Assembly (NCBI RefSeq): GCF_000365025.1
Contig: NZ_KB823013.1
Span: forward strand, 248,001-312,000
Direction of reading: 5' to 3'
Length of the DNA stretch: 64,000 nucleotides
Source: Robiginitomaculum antarcticum DSM 21748
Lineage (GTDB): Bacteria; Pseudomonadota; Alphaproteobacteria; Caulobacterales; Maricaulaceae
Made by a program: the position numbers and the translations under genes. The notes under the pieces were generated by a model that was given only the letters and a program-made list of their open reading frames with translations, did not search any database and was not told the DNA's origin. Of this stretch, positions 45,820-54,701 are shown piece after piece. The stretch's first letter is position 1; each line of letters starts with the position of its first letter.

Positions 45820-46647
45820 ATGCTAAGATACATCTTATGTGTGTACGCCTGCATTATTTTGATGGCCTGCGGCGAAGCCGTTAAACAGCAAAACCCCATC
45901 AATGTCTCTGCGATAGTCATGGAAAACGGCGTAGCGCCGGATCACTCTGCGCTGAAAGTCATTCGCCTGTCTGACGGTCAAATTTGGCAAAGCGGAGGCG
46001 CGCGGCTGGCGCAGCGCTACCCGCCTGCTTCAACATCCAAAATCCCGCACACCTTAATTATGATAGAGGACGGTTTTGCATCTCCTGAAACGATCTTTGA
46101 ATGGGACGGGACACAGCGGACTTTCGATATATGGAACCGCGATCACACATTGGCTTCGGCTTTTCAATATTCTGCCGTTTGGGTTTATCAATTCTTAGCC
46201 GCGCAGCAAGGTCATGACGCCATGTCGGCGTGGATGGCACGCCTGAACTACGGCAATGCCAATATAGGCGATGAGGATGATCTGACGACCTATTGGTTGC
46301 TCGGGCCGCTGGAAATTTCTGTTGATGAGCAGATCGATTTTTTGACGCGTTTGTCCGGACGTAAATTGCCATTTTCGACATCGACATATGATATCAGCTT
46401 TCCGCTCATGATTGAGCAGAGCGCGGCAGACTATACTCTATATGCCAAAACGGGTTGGCGCTCTGATGGTGAAAACATGGATATTGGCTGGTATGTCGGC
46501 TGGATTGAAACTGTCCATTCCGGGACGTCCGACACATATGTCTTCGCTTTCAACATGGACATGCCGGACGGCGAAGGCCGTGAAAAGCGAAAGACAGTTG
46601 TCAAAGCTGCGCTTACGTCAATCGGCGCGTTCGGCGAATTACCCTAG
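45820..46647 (+). CDS. Class D (OXA-like) beta-lactamase, lipoprotein
   Basis: The 275-residue protein has a lipobox (IILMAC, Cys17). The class D motifs are all there: S71-T-S-K74 in PPASTSKIP, S118-A-V120 in QYSAVWVYQF, Y144-G-N146, the block GPLEISVDEQIDFLTRL, and K210-T-G212 in YAKTGWRS. Clinical OXA enzymes have S-T-F-K; the Ser in third place is unusual. A close relationship to OXA/PenP-class enzymes is clear from order and spacing. Lys74 should be carboxylated in the active enzyme. The gene appears chromosomal, with no mobile element beside it. Confidence 0.9.
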   Translation: MLRYILCVYACIILMACGEAVKQQNPINVSAIVMENGVAPDHSALKVIRLSDGQIWQSGGARLAQRYPPASTSKIPHTLIMIEDGFASPETIFEWDGTQRTFDIWNRDHTLASAFQYSAVWVYQFLAAQQGHDAMSAWMARLNYGNANIGDEDDLTTYWLLGPLEISVDEQIDFLTRLSGRKLPFSTSTYDISFPLMIEQSAADYTLYAKTGWRSDGENMDIGWYVGWIETVHSGTSDTYVFAFNMDMPDGEGREKRKTVVKAALTSIGAFGELP

Positions 46648-47111
46648 CGGTATGCGCGCCCAGAATTATTGCCGGAGAAATCCTCGCTTATCGTTGTCGA
46701 TTGAGCCATTTCGCTGCGAAAATATAGATCGCGGCGCGGGTTATCCATGATGGGCGAGTTTTTGATCCCTGTCACGACAATCTCATAATCCGACACATCA
46801 CCCGTTTTAAAACTGGCCAGAATGCTTTCGCCCAGAAGACGGAAAACATCTTTGCCCGCTGTGAGCGTTAACGCGTCTTTCGGCACCGTCATTTCAAGCT
46901 TCGCGTCAGGCGAGTTCGCCAGCATAATTTTCAAAGCGGCAAGATTAATGGGGTAGCTGCCCGTAACGCCGGTATGACCTTTAAACGCGGTGTTCTTCGT
47001 CACAGTCGTGAGAAATGTCCCGATCGCGCGAAGCTGCGCGGGCGTGCCAATAATATCGACGCGTTCTTTGTGGCCCGTTTGGCCGCGGTCCCCGGAGTAA
47101 AGAAATTTCAT
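46644..47111 (-). CDS. Hypothetical protein
   Basis: The 155-residue protein appears cytoplasmic, without signal or membrane segment. It mixes alpha and beta elements (VDIIGTPAQLRAIGTFLTTV, KLEMTVPKDALTLTAGKDV) and ends in a Ser/Asn/Arg-rich tail. No family is recognised. It follows the thiolase gene on the same strand after only three bases, so it may be co-transcribed with it. Confidence 0.6.
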   Translation of the reverse strand: MKFLYSGDRGQTGHKERVDIIGTPAQLRAIGTFLTTVTKNTAFKGHTGVTGSYPINLAALKIMLANSPDAKLEMTVPKDALTLTAGKDVFRLLGESILASFKTGDVSDYEIVVTGIKNSPIMDNPRRDLYFRSEMAQSTTISEDFSGNNSGRAYR

Positions 47112-47114
47112 TAT

Positions 47115-48308
47115 CTATGCCGCGCGCTGCAGGGCAATTGCTGTCGCTTCGCCGCCGCCAATACACAGACTGGCCACGCCTTTGGTAACGCCGCGCTGCT
47201 CCATGGCCGCGATGAGCGTGGCAATAATGCGCGCGCCGGACGCGCCGATCGGGTGGCCGAGCACAACGCCGCCTCCATTGACGTTGACCTTGTCATGATC
47301 CAGTCCCAATTCTTGCATCGCAATCATGGGAACCACGGCAAAAGCCTCGTTAATCTCCCACAGATCAACCTCGGATGCAGTCCAGCCCGCTTTATCCAAC
47401 GCCTTTTTAATGGCATGGACGGGGGCAGTGGTGAAATAAGCCGGTTCATGGGCATAGGCCGCGTGACTGACAATCTCGGCCAGGATTTTATGACCGCCCT
47501 TTTCGGCATCTGATTTTTTCATCATGACCAGCGCCGCCGCGCCGTCATTAATCGAGCTGGCATTGGCCGCCGTAACTGTGCCGTCTTTGGTAAAGACAGG
47601 GCGCAAGGTCGGTATTTTCTCAGGCCGCGCGTTAACTGGACCTTCATCGACGCTGACCACCGTGTCGCCTTTGCGGCCTTTAACGGTGACGGGCGTAATC
47701 TCGCGGTCAAATCCGCCATTATCCTGCGCGGCTTTGGCCCGGCGGACAGATTCTATGGAATAAGCATCCTGCTGTTCACGCGTGAATTGATACTCGCCCG
47801 CAATCATATCGGCAAAAACGCCCATTGCACCGCCGGCATAAGCATCGGTCAGGCCGTCATGCATCATGCTGTCAATGACTTGCTGATCACCCATGCGCAT
47901 GCCGCCGCGCGCTTTAGGCAGCAGGTATGGCGCATTGGTCATGCTCTCCATACCGCCGGCAACAACGATATTCGCGCTTCCCGCTTTGATCGCGTCATGG
48001 GCCTGCATCGCGGCCTGCATGCCGCTGCCGCACATCTTGTTGACAGTGACCGCCTCTGTGCTCATTGGAAGTCCGGCGCCGAGCGCAGCCTGGCGCGCAG
48101 GCGCTTGGCCCTGCCCGGCAGGCAGCACGCAGCCCATTACGGCCTGATCAACATCGTCTTCTTTTACGCCGGACTCAGCCAGCGCCGCTTTAATTGCAGC
48201 CGCGCCAAGCTGGGCGGCCGTAACGCTGGAAAATGCGCCCTGAAACGCACCTAGAGGCGTGCGGGCCATGCCGACAATAACAATAGGGTCGTGAGAAGAT
48301 GTAGTCAT
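47115..48308 (-). CDS. Acetyl-CoA C-acetyltransferase (thiolase)
   Basis: The ATG at 48308 gives a 397-residue thiolase beginning MTTSSHDPIVIVGMARTPLG. The acyl-accepting Cys is in VNKMCGSGMQA (C93), with the His in VVLGHPIGASGAR and the second Cys in SLCIGGGEATA. It condenses or cleaves acetoacetyl-CoA, either for PHA/ketone body formation or for degradation. The end of the branched-chain amino-acid pathway also needs such an enzyme. Eighteen upstream in-frame codons do not fit the family. Confidence 0.93.
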   Translation of the reverse strand: MTTSSHDPIVIVGMARTPLGAFQGAFSSVTAAQLGAAAIKAALAESGVKEDDVDQAVMGCVLPAGQGQAPARQAALGAGLPMSTEAVTVNKMCGSGMQAAMQAHDAIKAGSANIVVAGGMESMTNAPYLLPKARGGMRMGDQQVIDSMMHDGLTDAYAGGAMGVFADMIAGEYQFTREQQDAYSIESVRRAKAAQDNGGFDREITPVTVKGRKGDTVVSVDEGPVNARPEKIPTLRPVFTKDGTVTAANASSINDGAAALVMMKKSDAEKGGHKILAEIVSHAAYAHEPAYFTTAPVHAIKKALDKAGWTASEVDLWEINEAFAVVPMIAMQELGLDHDKVNVNGGGVVLGHPIGASGARIIATLIAAMEQRGVTKGVASLCIGGGEATAIALQRAA

Positions 48309-48327
48309 ATAATAACTCTTTATTCTT

Positions 48328-48510
48328 TTATTCGGCCTCTTTTTCGGCACGAAGTTTTTCAATGGCGTCCTTTTTCAGGCGAGCCATACGCTCTTGGCGG
48401 GACTCTTTCCAGCTTTTATGTTTACGCGTGTCGTAATAAAGCCAAGCCAGAACACCTGCGGCGAAAATGGCGGAAATCCAGAATACCGGTGTTGTAAGAA
48501 TACTTTCCAT
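48328..48510 (-). CDS. Small single-helix membrane protein
   Basis: From the ATG at 48510, with AGGAG well placed upstream, the protein has 60 residues. One membrane helix (about 8-28, TPVFWISAIFAAGVLAWLYY) is followed by a charged helical tail (RQERMARLKKDAIEKLRAEK). It lies between the dodecin terminator and the thiolase gene. No family is recognised. Confidence 0.6.
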   Translation of the reverse strand: MESILTTPVFWISAIFAAGVLAWLYYDTRKHKSWKESRQERMARLKKDAIEKLRAEKEAE

Positions 48511-48532
48511 AAGAGACACTCCTAAAATAAAA

Positions 48533-48560
48533 ACCCCGCACATTAGATAATGCGCGGGGT
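48533..48560 (-). terminator. Rho-independent terminator of the dodecin gene
   Basis: ACCCCGC-A-CATT pairs with AATG-C-GCGGGGT (one mismatch) around AGAT, followed on the minus strand by TTTTTATTTT. Confidence 0.88.
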
Positions 48561-48603
48561 CTTGTTTTCAATGCACAATACTGTGCAGGCAGGCATGCTT
48601 AGC

Positions 48604-48807
48604 TTAAGCGCCGACCTCAAATGTGATTTTCAACGTCACGCGAAACATGTCGATTTTATTGTTCTTAATTGTCGTAGTCTGATCGCGCACATAGGCCGAC
48701 CGGATATTGTCGACAGTTTTAGAAGTGCGGGTAATCGCTTTTTGGATAGCATCTTCGAAAGATTTTTCGCTTTCGCTCATAATTTCGACGGACTTCATAA
48801 TAGCCAT
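48604..48807 (-). CDS. Dodecin family flavin-binding protein
   Basis: The 67-residue protein matches dodecins, which assemble into hollow 12-mers and store flavin or CoA. It starts MAIMKSVEIMSESEKSFEDA, then AITRTSKTVDNIRSAYVRDQ, and ends FRVTLKITFEVGA. The aromatic Trp that stacks on flavin in archaeal and some bacterial dodecins is not evident here, so ligand binding could differ. It is monocistronic, with its own terminator. Confidence 0.88.
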   Translation of the reverse strand: MAIMKSVEIMSESEKSFEDAIQKAITRTSKTVDNIRSAYVRDQTTTIKNNKIDMFRVTLKITFEVGA

Positions 48808-48896
48808 GGGATACTCCTTGTTGTGATGCTGCGGTGGTGCAGCTTACTTAAGGAGCGCAGGGCGAACCTAAAAGTTCCAAAATGGGCGATTCTTTA

Positions 48897-50045
48897 TTAG
48901 GCCGTTGCGGTGATCCAGCCCCCGCCGAGCGTACGCTGCGCGTCGCCGCGATCCTCGTAAAACACACAGGCTTGTCCGGGGGATATGCCTGCCTCAGGCT
49001 CAGCCAGTTCAACGGCAAGCTTACCGCCCTCATAGCGCAAAGTCGCCGGTACAGGCGGACGGGTCGAGCGGTTTTTGACCCGCACGGCAAGCCCGTCCAG
49101 CGCCGCGCCGATATCGCCGTCGCCCAGCCAATTGACCTCTTCGACATAGATATGGCTGCGCAGAAGCGCCTCATGCGCCCCGACCACAACGCGGTTTGTC
49201 TCCGCGTCAATGCTGACAACATAGAGCGGATCCGCGCCAGAGCCATCCGGCAGGCCAAGACCGCGCCGCTGCCCGATTGTGTAATACATAATGCCGCGAT
49301 GCTGTCCCAATATGCGGCCGTCCTGATGCACGATGTCGCCCGCCACAGCCGCATTGGGACGCAGCTTCTCAATGACGTCCGTATATTTTCCGGTCGGCAC
49401 AAAACAAATATCCTGGCTGTCCGGCTTGGCGGCGACATTTAACCCCATCTCGGTGGCCAGCTTGCGGGTCTCCGATTTGTCCATTGCGCCCAGCGGGAAG
49501 CGCAAAAAGTCCAGCTGCTCGCGCGTTGTGGCGAACAGGAAATAGCTTTGGTCTTTGCCGTGATCATAGGCGCGGTGAAGCTCCGGCCCGTCTTGACCCT
49601 GTACGCGCTTGATATAGTGCCCCGTCGCCATACAGTCCGCGCCCAAATCGCGCGCGGTTTGCAGCAGATCTTTGAATTTAACCGTCTGGTTACAGCGCAC
49701 GCAAGGAATAGGCGTCGCGCCCATCAGATAGCTATCCGCGAAGTTCTCAATGACCTGCTCTTTGAAATTGCTTTCGTAATCCAAAACATAATGCGGAAAA
49801 TCCATCATTTCCGCGACGCGGCGCGCGTCATATATATCCTGACCCGCGCAGCAGGCTTTAGCGCTCTTAATCGCCGCGCCATGATCATATAGCTGCAGGG
49901 TTACGCCAATGACCTCATAGCCCTCACGTTTTAGCAAAGCCGCGCAGACAGAACTGTCTACGCCGCCGCTCATGGCGACGACGACGCGGGTTTGCGATGG
50001 AGGTTTCGCAAATCCTAACGAATTTATATCCTGTTTTACGCTCAT
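48897..50045 (-). CDS. mnmA: tRNA-specific 2-thiouridylase MnmA
   Basis: The 382-residue enzyme makes 2-thiouridine at position 34 of Lys, Glu and Gln tRNAs. The PP-loop SGGVDSS (26-32) binds ATP. Catalytic cysteines are C115 in [15 protein letters not shown] and C214 in [12 protein letters not shown]. The family's GQRRGLGLP segment is also present. It is a single gene on the minus strand. Confidence 0.96.
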   Translation of the reverse strand: MSVKQDINSLGFAKPPSQTRVVVAMSGGVDSSVCAALLKREGYEVIGVTLQLYDHGAAIKSAKACCAGQDIYDARRVAEMMDFPHYVLDYESNFKEQVIENFADSYLMGATPIPCVRCNQTVKFKDLLQTARDLGADCMATGHYIKRVQGQDGPELHRAYDHGKDQSYFLFATTREQLDFLRFPLGAMDKSETRKLATEMGLNVAAKPDSQDICFVPTGKYTDVIEKLRPNAAVAGDIVHQDGRILGQHRGIMYYTIGQRRGLGLPDGSGADPLYVVSIDAETNRVVVGAHEALLRSHIYVEEVNWLGDGDIGAALDGLAVRVKNRSTRPPVPATLRYEGGKLAVELAEPEAGISPGQACVFYEDRGDAQRTLGGGWITATA

Positions 50046-50319
50046 GACCGTTAAATAGTGAGGAGAGTCGTTAATGTCGAGCCTGCTCGCCAGTCGCCAG
50101 TACCAAAACGGGACTCATATGACATGAAAGATTCGTAATAGAATCAATTCGTTAGCCCGGCGAGTCATAATTTGTTTACCAAGGTTACCGCGTTAACCAT
50201 CGTAAACATTTGTTTTTATTCACTTTTTTTGGAGCATTTTTGCATTGATTCAGACCTTTTTAATATCAAGCGTTTAATAACAGTCTGACTAAAGAGAGAA
50301 ACAATAAGGGACGCGAAGA
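50046..50319. promoter_or_regulatory. Upstream region of sciP with clustered GTTAACC half-sites
   Basis: Within 50174-50207 lie GTTTACC, GGTTACC and GTTAACC in direct order and then GTAAAC inverted. The last pair, TTAACCATCGTAAAC (50193-50207), resembles the alphaproteobacterial CtrA box TTAA-N7-TTAA with an imperfect second half. CtrA control of sciP is established in Caulobacter; here it is inferred. The rest of the region shows no gene. Confidence 0.45.
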
Positions 50320-50589
50320 ATGGATCGCAAACTCAAAAGAGAACATGTTGTCATTGGGCCGGAAGGCACGCCGCTTACGATGGCAGATTTACCTAAGCCC
50401 AGTACAGTACGCTGGGTTATCCGGCGCAAAGCCGAAGTTGTCGCGGCTGTACGTGGCGGCCTATTGACCTTGGAAGGCGCGTGTGAGCGCTACGGCTTGT
50501 CGTCTGAAGAATTTCTCACATGGCAGCGCAGTATTGAAGCTCACGGCATTGCCGGACTTCGCACAACACGCACGCAGCAATATCGCTAA
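50320..50589 (+). CDS. sciP: SciP-type cell-cycle regulator (DUF1153)
   Basis: The 89-residue protein closely follows Caulobacter SciP: PEGTPLTMADLPKPSTVRWV, RRKAEVVAAVRGGLLTLEGA, and the C-terminal RSIEAHGIAGLRTTRTQQYR. SciP binds CtrA and blocks CtrA-driven transcription in G1, limiting flagellar and division genes. A strong terminator follows. The match is near family-wide, so the name is safe; the partner network in this organism is inferred. Confidence 0.94.
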   Translation: MDRKLKREHVVIGPEGTPLTMADLPKPSTVRWVIRRKAEVVAAVRGGLLTLEGACERYGLSSEEFLTWQRSIEAHGIAGLRTTRTQQYR

Positions 50590-50613
50590 GCGGTATTCAT
50601 ATTAAAAAATAAT

Positions 50614-50647
50614 ATACCGTCCGGTTCATTTCGGGCGGTATTTTTTT
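50614..50647 (+). terminator. Rho-independent terminator of sciP
   Basis: ATACCGTCCG pairs fully (one G-U) with CGGGCGGTAT around an eight-base loop, followed by TTTTTT. Confidence 0.92.
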
Positions 50648-50776
50648 GCCTAAACATCTGATTTAATTTATAATTTTTAGGTCTTTTTAACCCTGAATTG
50701 CTATTCGCTGTCACAGACCTGAACAATCAGGCGCGCGTAGATATTCTGCGCAAATTGGTGAAATGGAAGGGTGTCA

Positions 50777-51448
50777 ATGCCTCACAATGTAAAGCGCGAA
50801 ACCCGCGCGCGGCTGTTTTGTATTATGGCTGCAGAGGATGGACTGCCATCTGCAAACTCGGCCCGCGCTCTAGCGCATGCCGCGCGCCGCAGGGGTGACA
50901 GCGTCCTGCTGGTTGACTGCGCCGATAGCATAAATTCAGAACCGGCCACGCTTTCAGATGTCCTGCGCGGTGAGGCTCAGCTATGCGACGCCAAACAGAT
51001 ATGCCCGCACAGCGGACTTATTGAGGTCCAGGCCGGCGACGCACCATTATATGATATTTTAGGTATATTGGCCGCTTTATCGCTGACCTATGACAATGTT
51101 ATTGTTACCACGCCTTTCGGATGTACGCCGGCTATTGTGCGATTGGCTACCGCCGCGGATGTCAGTCTGCTGCATTATCACAGCCAAAGTGACCGGTTTA
51201 TGCGCGGCTATTGGATGCTCGACGCGCTGCGGACGCGATGCCCGCGCCTTGATCCACTGCTCATAGCCTGCGGCCCTGAAGATGAGGCCCGCGAAGCCCA
51301 TAAGATGCTGACCGATACCATACGCGAATTTTTAGGCGCGCCGCCGCCGCTCGCCGCAATTATTACGCGCGACGGCATGACGAGCGACGCTGCAGACGGC
51401 CTGTTGGACCATTTGGATATAGCAGAGCCCGCACGCCGTTCCGCCTAA
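50777..51448 (+). CDS. MinD/FlhG-like protein lacking Walker A
   Basis: The 223-residue protein starts at the ATG at 50777 behind GGAAGGG. Its layout follows MinD/ParA ATPases. At the usual P-loop position there is MAAEDGLPSANSARALAHAA, then RRRGDSVLLVDCAD, then TLSDVLRGEAQLCDA, a GLIEVQAGD element and DNVIVTTPFGCTPAIVRLAT, and a C-terminal alpha/beta part. The Gly-Lys-Thr loop is replaced (EDGLPSAN), and the Asp-Thr-Pro motif after VIV is T-T-P. ATP binding is therefore unlikely. It could be a pseudo-ATPase partner of MinD/FlhG-type systems. Its place next to sciP hints at cell-cycle or polarity control; both points are inference. Confidence 0.6.
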   Translation: MPHNVKRETRARLFCIMAAEDGLPSANSARALAHAARRRGDSVLLVDCADSINSEPATLSDVLRGEAQLCDAKQICPHSGLIEVQAGDAPLYDILGILAALSLTYDNVIVTTPFGCTPAIVRLATAADVSLLHYHSQSDRFMRGYWMLDALRTRCPRLDPLLIACGPEDEAREAHKMLTDTIREFLGAPPPLAAIITRDGMTSDAADGLLDHLDIAEPARRSA

Positions 51449-51533
51449 TGCCATAATTTTTGCAGTTTTCACGACGGATTTTCATGTCCGGCCCGTTTAT
51501 GGTTATGAGAGAGCCACTAATGGAGCTAAAAAC

Positions 51534-52175
51534 ATGAAACGTTTACTTATCACATCTGCCCTTATGGGAAGCACCCTGCTTGTTGCAGGCGCTGCGAACG
51601 CACAAACACCTGATCAGCGGCCGGACCGCATGGAGCGCCCAGCGGCGATGATGGCCAAGGTCGACACCAATGCTGACGGCTTTATCAGCGCGGCTGAATT
51701 TGCCGCCCCTGCCATGATCCGCTTCGACGAAAATGATATTAATGGTGACGGGATGCTTGACGAAGCTGAGCGTACGGCCGCCCGCAAAGCCCCCCACGAC
51801 AAGCGCCGCGAGAAGATGTTTGATCGCAAAGCCCGCATGATGGCCAAAGTCGACACCAATGGTGATGGCACGATCAGCGATGCTGAGCGTGAAACCGCCC
51901 GCGCCGCTATGAAAGCCAAGCGCGCAGAGCGTAAAGCCATGCGTCAAGAGGCCCGCGCCGATCACCCTGCCCGCGCCGATCGCCCTGCCCGCGTCAACCC
52001 GGACGCCAATGATGACGGTTTTATCAGCCGTGATGAATATATGGCGCGTGTCACTGCCCGTTTCGATCGCTCTGATAAAAACGGTGATGGCGTTTTGGCC
52101 GCAGACGAGATGAACCTTCGCGGCCATCAAAAAGGCCACAAGGGCATGCACAAAGGCCGCCGCGGTCAGCGCTAA
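51534..52175 (+). CDS. Secreted EF-hand protein with four calcium loops
   Basis: The 213-residue protein has a signal peptide (MKRLLITSALMGSTLLVAGA, cleaved near ANA-QT). Four canonical loops are visible: DTNADGFISAAE, DINGDGMLDEAE, DTNGDGTISDAE and DANDDGFISRDE, with a further DKNGDGVLAADE near the end. Arg/Lys/Ala-rich linkers separate the pairs. Similar periplasmic calcium-binding proteins are encoded next to ECF sigma/anti-sigma genes in alphaproteobacteria. The sigma gene follows after five bases. Confidence 0.88.
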   Translation: MKRLLITSALMGSTLLVAGAANAQTPDQRPDRMERPAAMMAKVDTNADGFISAAEFAAPAMIRFDENDINGDGMLDEAERTAARKAPHDKRREKMFDRKARMMAKVDTNGDGTISDAERETARAAMKAKRAERKAMRQEARADHPARADRPARVNPDANDDGFISRDEYMARVTARFDRSDKNGDGVLAADEMNLRGHQKGHKGMHKGRRGQR

Positions 52176-52180
52176 GCCCT

Positions 52181-52765
52181 TTGCGTAACACTGACGGCAT
52201 AAAGACGGATCCCGATAAGGGGTTTATTCTGGCTATGGCCGCGGGCGATGCCCGCGGCTTGTCCGGCCTTATGGACGCAAATCTTAAGCGCGTGACCGCG
52301 CTGGCCTATCATATGCTCGGCGATCAGATGGCCGCCGAAGATGTAGCCCAGGATGTCTTTCTGAAGGCGTGGCTGAAGTCTTCAGAGTGGGAATTTGGCA
52401 ATGCGATGTTTCTGACATGGATGCGCCGCGTGGCGACCAATACCTGTCTGGACCGTCTGCGTAAGCACCGAGAAATTCTCAGTGACACACTGCCGGAACC
52501 GGTCGACAACGCCGCATCTGCAGAAACGCAAATGGCCACGGAGCAGACCAGCGCGACTATTGGCGCGGCCCTAGCCAGCCTGCCGGACCGGCAGCGTGCA
52601 GCCCTGACGCTCAGTCATTACGACTATGTCAGCCAGTCCGAAGGCGCGAAAATATTAGAGATTACCGAGGTGGCTTATGAGTCGCTTCTGGCCCGTGCGA
52701 GGCGGGCTTTGCGGGATATTTTACTTCCGCAAAAAGACAGCCTGATGGAGGGATTGGGACAATGA
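52181..52765 (+). CDS. ECF-type RNA polymerase sigma factor
   Basis: The 194-residue protein has region 2 (MLGDQMAAEDVAQDVFLKAW, WMRRVATNTCLDRLRKHRE) and region 4 (LPDRQRAALTLSHYDYVSQS, then EGAKILEITEVAYESLLARA). The start is set at TTG 52181 because the conserved N-terminal helix (ILAMAAGDARGL) begins before the first ATG at 52235; this is uncertain. It overlaps the next gene by ATGA, typical of a sigma/anti-sigma pair. The gene is in one cluster with the EF-hand protein gene. Confidence 0.85.
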   Translation: MRNTDGIKTDPDKGFILAMAAGDARGLSGLMDANLKRVTALAYHMLGDQMAAEDVAQDVFLKAWLKSSEWEFGNAMFLTWMRRVATNTCLDRLRKHREILSDTLPEPVDNAASAETQMATEQTSATIGAALASLPDRQRAALTLSHYDYVSQSEGAKILEITEVAYESLLARARRALRDILLPQKDSLMEGLGQ

Positions 52766-53244
52766 TGGATACAGCTAAAAATATCAAAATGAATGCTCTG
52801 CGCTTTGTGCAGATTGTTGAGGCTTATGGCGCTGACCCGATACGCTGGCCCGAAGACGAGCGCGCCGTTGCTCAGGATTTTGCAGCCCGTCATGACAGCG
52901 CCGCGCAGGTTTTAAACCGCGCCGGGCAGATCGACGCTCTTCTGCATCGCCGCCGCGCGCCCGCGCCGACAGATTTGTTGAAAACGCGGATACTCAAACG
53001 GACCAATGCCGCTCAGCTAACAGCGAAATCTGTGAAATCCCGTCCCGCTTTTTATCGCATTGCCGCCGTCATCCTGTTTGCCGGCATTGCCGGACTGCTG
53101 TTTATGCAGCAACCTAGCAGTAAAGGCTTTACCGATGCGGAGATTGAAATTCTGACAGCGCAGACTGAAGAGGTGAGCGTCGAATATGCCGATGCCGGTG
53201 AATTTATAAACGCGCAGCTTGATGATCTATGGGATGGTATTTAG
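52762..53244 (+). CDS. Probable anti-sigma factor
   Basis: The 160-residue protein has a helical cytosolic N terminus (ADPIRWPEDERAVAQDFAAR), one membrane helix (about 95-113, FYRIAAVILFAGIAGLLFMQ) and a short acidic periplasmic part. The four-base overlap with the sigma gene, size and topology point to a transmembrane anti-sigma factor. No zinc-binding H-x3-C-x2-C motif is visible, so it would not be a ZAS-type factor. It may sense calcium or envelope stress through the EF-hand protein; this is inference. Confidence 0.65.
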   Translation: MMDTAKNIKMNALRFVQIVEAYGADPIRWPEDERAVAQDFAARHDSAAQVLNRAGQIDALLHRRRAPAPTDLLKTRILKRTNAAQLTAKSVKSRPAFYRIAAVILFAGIAGLLFMQQPSSKGFTDAEIEILTAQTEEVSVEYADAGEFINAQLDDLWDGI

Positions 53245-53245
53245 C

Positions 53246-53494
53246 TTAAGCGGCCCATTTTATCAGGCTGAGTTTTTCCGGCCGCGTCAGTTTTTTTATC
53301 GCCGCTTCGCGCTTTTGCGCCGCGCTGCGATCAGGAGCATCTTCCGTATAAACCACAGTCACAGGGCCGCGCCGCATTGTATATTTCGCCCCCCGGCCCG
53401 CATTATGCTGCGTCAGGCGGCGCGCAAGATTATTGGTCACGCCGCAATAGAGTGTCCCGTCCGCGCAGCGCAGAATATATATTGTCCAGTCCAT
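53246..53494 (-). CDS. GIY-YIG nuclease family protein
   Basis: From the ATG at 53494 the protein has 82 residues. The motif appears as WTIYILRCADGTLYCGVT, with Y-I and Y-C-G in place of GIY-YIG, followed by NNLARRLTQHNAGRGAKYT and the Arg/Lys-rich PEKLSLIKW end. It belongs to the small UPF0213/YhbQ type. The role is likely DNA or RNA processing, but undefined. It converges on the anti-sigma gene. Confidence 0.85.
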   Translation of the reverse strand: MDWTIYILRCADGTLYCGVTNNLARRLTQHNAGRGAKYTMRRGPVTVVYTEDAPDRSAAQKREAAIKKLTRPEKLSLIKWAA

Positions 53495-53636
53495 CCCATT
53501 TAATAGGGGCAAATGTATGAGCGTGAGGTTAGGATTATCAGTATTATTCGCATCATTTGCCTCTCTAAGCGATAGCCATATAGATCACGCCGTCATGCCC
53601 ACTCGACACAGCCCTAAAACCCGCTAAATACGCCTC

Positions 53637-54701
53637 ATGCAAATCCCAGAAGATACACTCGCCCAGGTTCTTGACCGTTTCGAACAAATCGAAGCGCGTA
53701 TGGCCGTGGTCAGAGAACCTGACGAAATCGTCTCCCTGTCCAAAGAACACGCTGAATTGCGCCCTGTGGCCGAGGGCGTAGCCAAGTTGCAAGCCCATAT
53801 GGCGGAAATGGCCGATCTGGAAGAGCTGGCCTCTGATCCTGAAATGGGCGCGATGGCCAAGGATGAATTACAAACGCTCAAAGACGCTCTGCCCGATTTA
53901 CAAAAAGCCGTGGCCGTGCTGCTTCTGCCCAAGGATAAGGACGATAATGCCTCGGTTGTGTTGGAAATCCGCGCGGGAACGGGCGGTGACGAGGCCGCAA
54001 TTTTTGCCGGCGATTTGTTTCGCATGTATAGCCGCTACGCGCAGCTTCAGGGCTGGAAAGTCGAAGTCGAATCCGAAAGCGAAGCCGATATGGGCGGTTA
54101 TAAAGAAATTATCGCGTCTGTCTCCGGTAATGGCGTTTTCGGCAATATGAAATTTGAGAGCGGCGTTCACCGCGTCCAGCGCGTACCGGTGACCGAAACA
54201 CAAGGCCGCATCCATACCAGCGCCGCCACAGTCGCAGTGCTGCCCGAAGCTGAAGATATCGATATCAATTTTTCAATGAATGATGTGCGCGTCGACACTA
54301 TGCGGGCCTCCGGCGCGGGCGGACAGCACGTAAATAAAACCGATTCCGCCGTGCGGATGACGCATGAACCTTCGGGCATTGTCGTCGTCTGTGACGCAAA
54401 ATCGCAACATCAGAACCGCGCCAATGCTGAAAAGATTTTAAAATTACGGCTCTATGATATGGAGCGCGAACGTATGGATGCCGAGCGCGCCGACGAGCGT
54501 AAGTCCAAAGTCGGCAGCGGTGACCGCTCCGAGCGCATTCGCACTTATAATTACCCGCAAGGCCGCGTTACAGATCACCGGATCGGCCTGACTCTATATA
54601 AGCTGGATAAAATCGTAGCCGGTGACGAATTAGGCGATGTCATTAACAGCCTTCTGGCCGAAGATCAGGCCAATAAACTGGCTGATCTCGAAGCGGGCTA
54701 A
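53637..54701 (+). CDS. prfA: Peptide chain release factor 1
   Basis: The 354-residue protein has the catalytic GGQ in [20 protein letters not shown] and the RF1 end region [20 protein letters not shown]. It reads UAA and UAG stop codons and triggers peptide release. prmC, which methylates the Gln of GGQ, follows with a one-base overlap. The two are clearly an operon. Confidence 0.97.
   Translation: MQIPEDTLAQVLDRFEQIEARMAVVREPDEIVSLSKEHAELRPVAEGVAKLQAHMAEMADLEELASDPEMGAMAKDELQTLKDALPDLQKAVAVLLLPKDKDDNASVVLEIRAGTGGDEAAIFAGDLFRMYSRYAQLQGWKVEVESESEADMGGYKEIIASVSGNGVFGNMKFESGVHRVQRVPVTETQGRIHTSAATVAVLPEAEDIDINFSMNDVRVDTMRASGAGGQHVNKTDSAVRMTHEPSGIVVVCDAKSQHQNRANAEKILKLRLYDMERERMDAERADERKSKVGSGDRSERIRTYNYPQGRVTDHRIGLTLYKLDKIVAGDELGDVINSLLAEDQANKLADLEAG

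Noticed and set aside
44915-45820. A 301-codon minus-strand frame opposite the dienelactone hydrolase gene
   Set aside because: The plus-strand frame has clear Tat, lipobox and catalytic motifs; the minus frame has none.
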